Assembly: GCA_030018695.1 (NCBI GenBank)
Contig: JASEHI010000007.1
Location: 1-57,461, forward strand
Length of the DNA stretch: 57,461 nt
Source: Anaerolineales bacterium
GTDB lineage: Bacteria > Chloroflexota > Anaerolineae > Anaerolineales > Villigracilaceae
Reading direction: 5' to 3'
The notes under the pieces are model-generated. The model ran no database searches. It was not told where the DNA came from and worked only from the letters and a program-made list of their open reading frames with translations. The translations under genes and the position numbers were made by a program. Below, one piece after another: positions 40,272 through 47,240 of the stretch. Every line of letters starts with the position of its first letter. Position 1 is the first letter of the stretch.

Positions 40272-41515
40272 GGGAATAATATCTGTCCATAACTGGGCGC
40301 GCAGACAATATCGTAATACTCCAATTCGATAGCCTTATTCGCCCCGGCGTAGGCGGCCGCTTCCTGGCCGATGAGGCGCACCGCGTCAATGTGCTTGCCG
40401 GCGTCATAGGACCAAAAGCGCGGCAGGACCATCAACGGGTCATTGACCGTGCCTTCGGGCAGATACGAGGGCCGTCGCGGGTCGGGATTGTCGCTCAACG
40501 GGATCCAGTTGAACATCAGCGCGCCGCGCGGGTTGATGGTGAAGCCCAGCCGGTAGCCATATTGCCGGGCGGCCTGGGCCGGGCGCAGTCCGAACCCGCC
40601 GCCGGGCCAGATGATGGCGATGGGCGTTTTGTTGAAGTTCTTCTGCATGATTTCCATCGAGCCGAGCAACTCGCCCTTGAGATAGTCGTCGCTGGAGGCG
40701 TCGGACATGGGAATGTTGTGGATAAAGCCGTGCGACTGGTGATCCACCCAGCCCTCGTTTTCCAGGGCAGCGTTACCAGGCAGGGCGGCCGCGCCGATGC
40801 TGTCATTGAGGTTGATCCACGAGTTGACCACCGGCCAGCCCCACTGTTCCCAGTAAGGGCGGAAATACACGTCGAAGTATTCGGCATAATGGCGGTCATC
40901 CACCACCAGTAGAACCGAACGGGACGGAATTTTGGCGTTATGCTCCAGGAAATCGGCTAACTGTCCGGCGTTGATCGCCTGGAATTCCTGTTCGTGCAAA
41001 TCGCGCATCAGGATCTCGAACGCGCCTGAAGTGATCTGGTTATAGTCGCTCAGTTCGTCGCCCGGCTTGAGGATGGAATGGAACATGATGACCATCACGA
41101 CCGTGCCGGGCGCGGCGTTGTTCGCGTCCCATTTGGCTTTGAGGTACTGGCAGGTGTCGTCGATGTAGGTATGCGGCGTATCGAGCGGATTGAGCCGCGA
41201 GCTCGTAAATCCGGCGGGCAGGGCCGGGGGCGTGCGGATGGCAGTGGCTGTGGTTGTAGGGGTGGAGGTTTCGGTGGTAGTTGGGTAGTTGGGTAGTTGG
41301 GTAGTTGGATAGTTGGGCAGTTGGGTGGTTGGGTGGTTGGGTGGTTGGGTGATTGCCTGGTTGGGTGGTGGAGTGGTGGGAGAAACGGGTGCGCAGGAGG
41401 CCAGGAAAACGGCGAGCAGGCTAAGGATCGCGGCGTAACACGTAACCCGTAACGCGTAACGCACAATCCGAAATCCGAAATCAGCAATCCGCAATCCGCA
41501 ATCCGCGTTACTCAT
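40268..41515 (-). CDS. Polysaccharide-deacetylase-like lipoprotein
   Basis: The lipobox is LLAVFLASC (Cys near residue 41). A low-complexity linker [20 protein letters not shown] follows, then a NodB-like fold: LLVVDDRHY with the Asp pair of motif 1, SHGFIHN as the H-x3-H metal site, and WPGGGFG. It may deacetylate extracellular polysaccharide. The first 20 residues ([15 protein letters not shown]) are translated from an ATCCGMA heptad array, and the linker from an octamer array, so a GTG about 17 codons downstream is a possible true start. It overlaps the inositol-phosphate synthase 3' end by 8 bases. Confidence 0.75.
   Translation of the reverse strand: MSNADCGLRIADFGFRIVRYALRVTCYAAILSLLAVFLASCAPVSPTTPPPNQAITQPPNHPTTQLPNYPTTQLPNYPTTTETSTPTTTATAIRTPPALPAGFTSSRLNPLDTPHTYIDDTCQYLKAKWDANNAAPGTVVMVIMFHSILKPGDELSDYNQITSGAFEILMRDLHEQEFQAINAGQLADFLEHNAKIPSRSVLLVVDDRHYAEYFDVYFRPYWEQWGWPVVNSWINLNDSIGAAALPGNAALENEGWVDHQSHGFIHNIPMSDASSDDYLKGELLGSMEIMQKNFNKTPIAIIWPGGGFGLRPAQAARQYGYRLGFTINPRGALMFNWIPLSDNPDPRRPSYLPEGTVNDPLMVLPRFWSYDAGKHIDAVRLIGQEAAAYAGANKAIELEYYDIVCAPSYGQILFP
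41276..41370. repeat. Octamer array coding for the lipoprotein linker
   Basis: GTAGTTGG repeated with drift (GTAGTTGG, ATAGTTGG, GCAGTTGG, GTGGTTGG). On the minus strand it reads as Pro-Thr-Thr-Gln-Leu-Pro-Asn repeats. Confidence 0.85.
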
Positions 41516-41519
41516 TACT
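41433..41519. repeat. Compound heptad array at the deacetylase start
   Basis: CGTAACC, CGTAACG and CGTAACG are followed by ATCCGAA, ATCCGAA, ATCAGCA, ATCCGCA, ATCCGCA and ATCCGCG, then TTACTCA and TTACTC. It covers the start of one gene and the end of the next. Confidence 0.85.
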
Positions 41520-42593
41520 CTCCCCCCGAATGAACGCCTCCGTCATCTCGCGGCAGAGGCTGTCGCGGAATTGCTTGGGCGGGGTCTTGAAGAAATAAGA
41601 CGACGGGCCGATGATCGGGCCGGAGAGGCCGCGCTCCAGAGCCAGCTTGGCGCAGCGCACAGCGTCAATCACCACGCCAGCCGAGTTGGGTGAATCCCAC
41701 ACCTCCAGCTTGACTTCCACGTTGAGCGGCACGTCGCCGAAGGTGGTGCCTTCCATGCGGATGTAGCACCACTTGCGGTCGCTGAGCCAGGGTACGTAAT
41801 CGCTCGGCCCGACGTGTACGTCGTCGGCGGGGAGAGTGTAGGGCAGCATGGCGGTCACCGCGCCGGTCTTGGAGATTTTCTTGGATTCGAGGCGCTCGCG
41901 CTCGAGCATGTTGAGGAAGTCGGTGTTGCCGCCGAAGTTGAGCTGGTAGGTGCGATCCAGGCGCACACCGCGATCCACGAACAGGCTGGTCAAGACGCGG
42001 TGAAGGATGGTCGCGCCGACCTGGGACTTGATGTCGTCGCCCAAGATGGGCAGTTTCTTCTGGCGGAAGCGTTCGGCCCAATACTCGGAGGAGGCGATGA
42101 AGACCGGGATGCAGTTGACAAAAGCGCAGCCGGCCTCCAGAATTTGCTCGACATACCATTTGGTCGCCATTTCCGCGCCGACGGGCAAGAACGAAACGAC
42201 CACGTCGGTCTTGGTCTCTTTGAGCAGCTTGACTATGTCGGCGGTGGGGCCGGGGGCTTTGGTGATGACCTGCGCCAGGTACTTGCCCAGGCCGTCGTGG
42301 GTCATGCCGCGCACCACGGGGACGTTCAGCTTGGGTACCTCGCTGAACTTATAAGTGTTATTCGGTTCGGCAAAGATGGCCTCGGCCAGGTCTTTGTCGA
42401 CTTTGGCCGCGCTGATGTCAATACCCAGGCTGAATTCAATATCCCGGATATGGTAACCGCCCAGGTTGACGTGCATCAGACCCGGAACGCTGGCATCCTC
42501 GGGCGTATCTTTGTAGTAATGCACACCCTGGACGAGTGACGAGGCGCAGTTGCCCACGCCGATGATCGCCACACGTACTTTTTTCTTGCTCAT
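41508..42593 (-). CDS. Inositol-3-phosphate synthase
   Basis: The enzyme makes L-myo-inositol-1(3)-phosphate from glucose-6-phosphate with NAD. The N terminus [23 protein letters not shown] is the Rossmann motif of the actinobacterial-type synthase. [32 protein letters not shown] and [39 protein letters not shown] are diagnostic. The length of 361 residues is normal. The start at 42593 follows GGAGTG. The product suggests inositol phospholipids or inositol-based solutes. A divergent histidine kinase gene begins 95 bases away. Confidence 0.9.
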   Translation of the reverse strand: MSKKKVRVAIIGVGNCASSLVQGVHYYKDTPEDASVPGLMHVNLGGYHIRDIEFSLGIDISAAKVDKDLAEAIFAEPNNTYKFSEVPKLNVPVVRGMTHDGLGKYLAQVITKAPGPTADIVKLLKETKTDVVVSFLPVGAEMATKWYVEQILEAGCAFVNCIPVFIASSEYWAERFRQKKLPILGDDIKSQVGATILHRVLTSLFVDRGVRLDRTYQLNFGGNTDFLNMLERERLESKKISKTGAVTAMLPYTLPADDVHVGPSDYVPWLSDRKWCYIRMEGTTFGDVPLNVEVKLEVWDSPNSAGVVIDAVRCAKLALERGLSGPIIGPSSYFFKTPPKQFRDSLCREMTEAFIRGESNE

Positions 42594-42632
42594 ATATGTA
42601 ACACTCCTTTTTCGATATTTCGTCGATGTTTT

Positions 42633-42661
42633 TTGCCATTCCCGACAACATCCAGTATAAT
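42633..42661 (+). promoter_or_regulatory. Promoter of the GAF histidine kinase gene
   Basis: TTGCCA (42633-42638), a 17-base spacer and TATAAT (42656-42661) lie 21-27 bases before the start codons at 42683 and 42689. This excludes the upstream in-frame start at 42626. Confidence 0.7.
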
Positions 42662-42688
42662 CCAATTACCCTGCCATACCGGATGATT

Positions 42689-44032
42689 ATGCCTGTAAAC
42701 GAGCAAATTCAACGTTTGGAACGCCTTTTGGAGGTCAGCCGCAACCTGAGCGCCTCCATGGAAGTTGACGCGTTCCTGCAATCTGTCATCTCTGCCGCCA
42801 GCGAATTGATGGCCAGCGAGGTTGCCTCCATCCTGGAACCAGACGAAGAAGGTACACAGCTTCGCTTCCTGGCGCTGCCCTGGTTCCATCGCGACTTGCT
42901 GCGTTCCGTTAAAGTCCCGCTGGAGGCCAGCATCGCCGGCTGGGTTTTCAAAAACGTCAAGCCAGTTGTCGCGCCGGATGTCGCCTCAGACCCCCGTCAC
43001 TATAAAGTGGTGGATCTGACTGCAGAGTTCCAGACCCGCTCGATCCTGGCTGTGCCGATCATTTATAAAGGCGAAATCCTGGGCGTGTTGGAAGCAGTCA
43101 ACAAGGCGAATCAGGGTCATTATACCGGAGAGGACCGCGCATTTCTAGAGACTCTTGCTTCCCTGGCTGCGCTCGCCATGCAAAACACCCGTCAGATGAG
43201 CAAGATACAGAAATCATTCGATGAGTTGAATCAGCTCGACCAGATGAAGAGCGATTTTATCGCCATCGCCTCCCACGAATTGCGTACACCGCTCGGTCTA
43301 ATCCTCGGCCACGCCACTTCCCTGCGCGAAGAGATCGGCAAGGAGCATCATCCCGAGCTGGATATTATCGTGCGCAACGCGCTGAACTTGAAAGAGATCA
43401 TTGACAGCATTGCCAATATGGATAATGTCCGCCGCGGCATCGCCAGCATCCGGCGGCGCCCGTTCTCTGTGCGACGCCTCGCCGAGGAAGCCATGGATTC
43501 CTTCCGTGAAGAAGCATCACAAAAAGGCATCTCTATGCGGGTGGAATTCGGCAACGACGACCCTTCGGCAGGGCTTCGACACAGCTACGCTAGTCAACCT
43601 GGCAGCGCACACCGTCCCGGTGTCCTACCGGGAGGGCAGAACCTGATGGTGGCATGTGACGCCTCCAAGATTGCCATTGCGCTTCACAACCTGGTCAAGA
43701 ATGCAATCGCCTTCACTGACTCGGGGGGGCATATTCTGATCCTCGTCGAGCAGATTCCAGGCTATGTCAAGTTTTCTGTTATTGACGACGGGATTGGCAT
43801 CTCAGCCAAAGACCTGTCACACATCTTCGAACGCTTTTATCAGGTTGAATCACACCTGACGCGCAGGCACGGTGGGCTGGGCCTGGGTCTTTCGGTTGCC
43901 AGGCTGATGGTCGAGTTGCACGGCGGACGCATCTGGGCAGAGAGTGTGGAAGGCAAAGGCAGCAATTTCAGTTTCATCCCTCCCCATACTGCGGATCAGG
44001 CCCAGGCCGCTAACAAGGTCTTCATCACCTGA
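42689..44032 (+). CDS. GAF-domain sensor histidine kinase with a repeat insertion
   Basis: A GAF domain (about residues 15-170, FLQSVISAASELMASEVASIL...ILAVPIIYKGEILGVLEAVNK) precedes a HisKA domain with IASHELRTPLGLILGHATSL. The HATPase domain has LVKNAIAFTDSGG, DDGIGI, IFERFYQ and GGLGLGLSVARLM. Between HisKA and HATPase, residues about 291-318 (PSAGLRHSYASQPGSAHRPGVLPGG) are repeat-derived and interrupt RVEFGNDD...LMVACDASKI. All catalytic boxes remain. The kinase is cytoplasmic and its partner regulator is not adjacent. Confidence 0.85.
   Translation: MPVNEQIQRLERLLEVSRNLSASMEVDAFLQSVISAASELMASEVASILEPDEEGTQLRFLALPWFHRDLLRSVKVPLEASIAGWVFKNVKPVVAPDVASDPRHYKVVDLTAEFQTRSILAVPIIYKGEILGVLEAVNKANQGHYTGEDRAFLETLASLAALAMQNTRQMSKIQKSFDELNQLDQMKSDFIAIASHELRTPLGLILGHATSLREEIGKEHHPELDIIVRNALNLKEIIDSIANMDNVRRGIASIRRRPFSVRRLAEEAMDSFREEASQKGISMRVEFGNDDPSAGLRHSYASQPGSAHRPGVLPGGQNLMVACDASKIAIALHNLVKNAIAFTDSGGHILILVEQIPGYVKFSVIDDGIGISAKDLSHIFERFYQVESHLTRRHGGLGLGLSVARLMVELHGGRIWAESVEGKGSNFSFIPPHTADQAQAANKVFIT
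43560..43643. repeat. Repeat-derived in-frame insertion inside a histidine kinase
   Basis: CCCTTCGGCAGGGCTTCGAC at the left and two ACCGTCCCGGTGTCCTACCG-type palindromes at the right form this stretch. It shares the CCTTCGGCAGG word with the repeat at 25234. It keeps the frame between the HisKA and HATPase domains. Confidence 0.6.
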
Positions 44033-44044
44033 CCGTTGTCGCCC

Positions 44045-45049
44045 ATGCACCCAACTTTCGTTATCGCTGGTCGTCTGCGGCGCGATTATCTACTGCCTCC
44101 GGTGGGACGTCCCCTGATTGATGTCCCCGGAGGCGATTTGTTGTCCGCTGCCGCAGGATTGGCTGCCTGGGAGGGGAATATCGGGCTGCTGGCGCGCGTC
44201 GGCGAGGACTATCCCCACGAGTGGTTGCGTTCATTCGAGCAGCGCGGCCTGGATACGCGCGGCATCCGCATCCTGCCGGAACACCTGGATTTGCGCTTCT
44301 TTCAGGCTTACCTCGACCCTCTCACGCCCCAGCGCAATAACCCGGTCGCTCATTTCGCCCGCCTGGGCTTGCCTTATCCGAAAGCGCTGCTGGGATACCA
44401 GCCGCCCGCCGAGGTCCAGGATGACCGGAAGACAGTCCAACCTTCCTCGCCGCGCCCGGCCGACATTCCTGAGGATTATCTAAACGCCAGTGCCGTACAT
44501 CTCTGCCCGCTGGATTATTCGACCCATAACCGCATGACCCAAACCTTTCGGCAGGGAGGCGTCACTACGCTGACCCTCGACCCGTCTGCGGCTTACATGA
44601 CCCAGGCGGCCTGGCTCGACGTCCGTCGCTTGCTTCACGGGTTGACGGCTTTTCTGCCCTCCGAGGAAGAATTGCGCGCCTTGTTTTGGGGAAATAGCAA
44701 TGATTTTTGGGAGATGGCCGAAGATCTGGCCGCGCAGGGTTGCGAATTGATCATCATCAAACGCGGCGGGCATGGCCAGATGCTCTACGATGCCCCGGCG
44801 CGTAAACGCTGGGAGATCCCGGCCTATCCGGCCCACCTGGCTGACCCGAGCGGGGCCGGCGATTCGTTCTGCGGAGGCTTCCTGGCCGGTTACCGGCAGA
44901 CTTACGACCCCTTGCGCGCGGTGCTTTACGGCAATGTTTCGGCCTCCCTGACCATCGAAGGCAGCGGCGCATTCCACGCCCTGGAAGCTCTCCCCGGCCT
45001 GGCGCAGGCGCGCTTGCAATCGCTGGCTGAGATTGTGCGGCAAGTGTAA
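44045..45049 (+). CDS. PfkB-family carbohydrate kinase
   Basis: The 334-residue protein has PGGDLLSAAAGLAAWEGNIGLLARVGEDYPHEWLRSFEQRGLDTRG at the N-terminal end (ribokinase lid and glycine motif) and DPSGAGDSFCGGFLAGYRQTYDP near 275, the catalytic GAGD block. The substrate is not known. It starts 12 bases after the histidine kinase stop. ATG 44045 is preferred to TTG 44036. Confidence 0.83.
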   Translation: MHPTFVIAGRLRRDYLLPPVGRPLIDVPGGDLLSAAAGLAAWEGNIGLLARVGEDYPHEWLRSFEQRGLDTRGIRILPEHLDLRFFQAYLDPLTPQRNNPVAHFARLGLPYPKALLGYQPPAEVQDDRKTVQPSSPRPADIPEDYLNASAVHLCPLDYSTHNRMTQTFRQGGVTTLTLDPSAAYMTQAAWLDVRRLLHGLTAFLPSEEELRALFWGNSNDFWEMAEDLAAQGCELIIIKRGGHGQMLYDAPARKRWEIPAYPAHLADPSGAGDSFCGGFLAGYRQTYDPLRAVLYGNVSASLTIEGSGAFHALEALPGLAQARLQSLAEIVRQV

Positions 45050-45055
45050 GGATAG

Positions 45056-45107
45056 CCTAATAGTCGAGTAGTCTGATAGTCTGATGGTCGAACCGCCTGA
45101 TGGTTAA
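45056..45107. repeat. Octamer-like array (TAGTCTGA)
   Basis: TAGTCGAG, TAGTCTGA, TAGTCTGA and TGGTCGAA are followed by CCGCCTGATGG. The word matches the array at 54602-54713. Confidence 0.7.
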
Positions 45108-45139
45108 TGTAGGGCTGCTAGATTTCCCATCAACTGCCT

Positions 45140-46288
45140 ATGAATGAGTCTATTTCCCGCCTGCTCGATCTTGCCGTTCAGATTCAGCAAATCCCCGCGC
45201 CGACCTTTCACGAGCGGCAGCGTGCAGAATTCGTGCGCAGCCTGTTTTTGAAAGAGGAATTATCGGATGTCGAGATGGATGCGATTGGGAACGTGTACGC
45301 GCGTTTGCCCGGCGCTTCGACTTCGCCGAAGGGCGCGGCCCAGGGCAATCCGCTGATCGTCAGCGCGCACCTGGATACAGTCTTTCCAGAGAACACCGAG
45401 CTGCGCCTTTTCCGCGAGGAGGGACGCGTCTCTGGGCCAGGCATCGGAGATAATGCCATTGGCGTGGCCGGGTTGTTTGGGTTGGTTTGGATTTTACGTG
45501 AGCGCAGCGTCCCTTTAGCGGCTGATCTCTGGCTGGTCGCGGATGTGTGCGAAGAGGGATTGGGCGACCTGCGCGGGATGCAGGCAGTCGTGGATCGGTT
45601 TAGGGATGGAGCGCGGGCGTACATTGTCCTGGAAGGCATGGCGTTGGGGCAGGTCTATCACCGCGCGCTGGGGGTGCGCCGTTACCGCATCAGCATAAAG
45701 ACCGCCGGGGGACATTCCTGGGCGGATTACGGTCAGCCCTCGGCTATCCATGAGCTGACAAGCCTGGCGGCACAAATCACTTCGCTCAAGCTGCCTGCCG
45801 AAGCGCGTACTACGCTGAACGTCGGGAAAATCAACGGAGGCACGTCCGTGAACACCATTGCAGCCGGAGCCATGCTGGAGCTGGATCTGCGCTCGGAAAG
45901 CCCGCAGATACTCATGGCTGTCGCGCGGCAGGTCGAGGCTCTGGCACGCGGCATGGAACGGGCAGGGGTGGCAGTCGGCATTGAAATCATCGGCCAGCGC
46001 CTGGCGGGAGAGATCCCGGCCGGTCATCCTTTGGTTCAGGCAGCGCAGGAATGTTTGCGGAAGCAAGGTGTCCAGCCCAACCTGACCATCGGCTCGACAG
46101 ACGCCAATATCCCGCTCAGTCGCGGTTACCCGGCGGTCACAATCGGGCTGACGACCGGCTCAGGCGCGCATACGCTGCACGAATATATCAACATCAAGCC
46201 GTTGGAGCAGGGGATGGAGCAGTTGGTGGGGTTGGTACGCAGGCTTGGGGAGAAAAGTAATCAGTTACCAGTGAGCAGGAGGCAGTAA
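45140..46288 (+). CDS. M20-family metallopeptidase
   Basis: The protein has IVSAHLDTVFPENT with the first metal-binding His and Asp, GIGDNAIGVAGL with the bridging Asp, and DVCEEGLGDLRGM with the catalytic Glu pair. A dimerisation domain (KTAGGHSWADYGQPSAIHEL) follows, and TSGSGAHTLHEYI-type sequence with the last His is at the end. It is probably an aminopeptidase or tripeptidase. Residues about 60-69 (ASTSPKGAAQ) look like a small repeat insertion (GCTTCGACTTCGCCGAAGGGC). The last ten residues (SNQLPVSRRQ) come from a CAGTNA-type repeat. Confidence 0.88.
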   Translation: MNESISRLLDLAVQIQQIPAPTFHERQRAEFVRSLFLKEELSDVEMDAIGNVYARLPGASTSPKGAAQGNPLIVSAHLDTVFPENTELRLFREEGRVSGPGIGDNAIGVAGLFGLVWILRERSVPLAADLWLVADVCEEGLGDLRGMQAVVDRFRDGARAYIVLEGMALGQVYHRALGVRRYRISIKTAGGHSWADYGQPSAIHELTSLAAQITSLKLPAEARTTLNVGKINGGTSVNTIAAGAMLELDLRSESPQILMAVARQVEALARGMERAGVAVGIEIIGQRLAGEIPAGHPLVQAAQECLRKQGVQPNLTIGSTDANIPLSRGYPAVTIGLTTGSGAHTLHEYINIKPLEQGMEQLVGLVRRLGEKSNQLPVSRRQ

Positions 46289-46325
46289 GCAGGCGGCAGC
46301 GGGCAATTCCGGTGACTGCCCCCGT

Positions 46326-46766
46326 TCACGCGACCAACCCCTCTGGCCAGATACCCATCCCTGCCTCGCGGCCTGCCAGCCAGAGGTCGCGGTCGAAGGT
46401 GGCAAGCGTGACGGGCGCAGCGAGCGTCTCCTGCCAATGCAGCGCGGCGGCCAAATGCACAGCATCATACCCCCTCAGGCTATATTCCCAAGCCAAGGTC
46501 GAAGCCCTTGTGAGCGTGCCGGTAGTGATACTCAAGCGCGTAACAGACAGCCAGTGATCGAGGAAATCATTCCAAGAGCCCAACGCTGTCTCCCGCTCTA
46601 TCCAGCCCAAGCGGGCAGCTTTTTCCAGGGCGGCGGCCATTTCGACCCGCGTCAGGCTGGTCGAGCCAACCGCTCCGGCTTGTTCGATAAGCGCAATCAC
46701 CTCGTCCGAAGCAGTTTCGCGAATGTATCGTTTTACCAGTGCGCTGGTATCCAGGTAGAGGATCAT
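46326..46766 (-). CDS. vapC: PIN-domain toxin VapC
   Basis: The 146-residue protein begins MILYLDTSALVKRYIRE with the first Asp of the PIN active site. It then has SLTRVEMAAAL with Glu, RGYDAVHLAAAL with Asp, and TLATFDRDLW with the last Asp. These four acidic residues coordinate Mg for RNA cleavage. It follows the antitoxin gene with a 4-base overlap. Confidence 0.9.
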   Translation of the reverse strand: MILYLDTSALVKRYIRETASDEVIALIEQAGAVGSTSLTRVEMAAALEKAARLGWIERETALGSWNDFLDHWLSVTRLSITTGTLTRASTLAWEYSLRGYDAVHLAAALHWQETLAAPVTLATFDRDLWLAGREAGMGIWPEGLVA

Positions 46767-47038
46767 CGGCGATCTTCTATCACCAGATCGGAGACCTGAC
46801 GGTCACCCCGATTTACCACGCGGGGGCGATAAGGCTTGAGTTTCTGGCCATTCCATTCCGCGAGTCCGGCCGCCACCATCGCTTGCAAGCGCTCCTCCAA
46901 TGACGGTTTTAATGGCACGATCTGCCCAATCACTTTCCCTCGCTCGGTGACCACCACCGTCTGACCGGCTTTCACGCGGCGCAGGTATTCGCTCAGGCGG
47001 CTTTTCAGTTCGCGCGTGCCTACTCGTGTTTCTTCCAT
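46763..47038 (-). CDS. vapB: Phd/YefM-type antitoxin (VapB partner)
   Basis: The 91-residue protein begins RVGTRELKSRLSEYLRRVKAGQTVVVTERGKVIGQIVP, the Phd/YefM DNA-binding fold. The C-terminal tail, rich in Arg and Pro, would wrap the toxin. It lies upstream of vapC, overlaps it by 4 bases, and has its own promoter with two ATGTAG direct repeats. Confidence 0.88.
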   Translation of the reverse strand: MEETRVGTRELKSRLSEYLRRVKAGQTVVVTERGKVIGQIVPLKPSLEERLQAMVAAGLAEWNGQKLKPYRPRVVNRGDRQVSDLVIEDRR

Positions 47039-47052
47039 CGCAACCTCTTTCT

Positions 47053-47091
47053 ATGTAGTTGCATTATACATCATGTAGACACATGACGCAA
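47053..47091 (-). promoter_or_regulatory. vapBC promoter and likely operator
   Basis: On the minus strand, TTGCGT (47086-47091), a 17-base spacer and TATAAT (47063-47068) precede vapB. Two ATGTAG direct repeats (plus strand 47053-47058 and 47073-47078) flank the -10 box at a distance of 20 bases, about two helical turns, as expected for autorepression. Confidence 0.55.
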
Positions 47092-47138
47092 GAACGCATT
47101 CCTTCTTCTTTGGGCGCTTCACCCTCGGAAGAGCAATA

Positions 47139-47240
47139 CCACTGATCACTGGTCACTGATCACTGGTCACTGATCGCTGATCACTGATTACTGGTCACTG
47201 GTCACTGGTCACTCATCACTGATCACTGCTCACTACTAAC
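47139..47240. repeat. Heptad array TCACTGR
   Basis: TCACTGG and TCACTGA alternate with drift (TCGCTGA, TTACTGG, TCACTCA) for about 100 bases. The array runs up to and over the stop codon of the transglutaminase-like gene. No spacers of CRISPR type are present. Confidence 0.9.

Noticed and set aside
47139-47240. Possible CRISPR array
   Set aside because: Units are 7 bases with no unique spacers. No cas1, cas2 or effector gene is present, and the Cas4-like pair at 19716-20611 is not near a repeat-spacer array.
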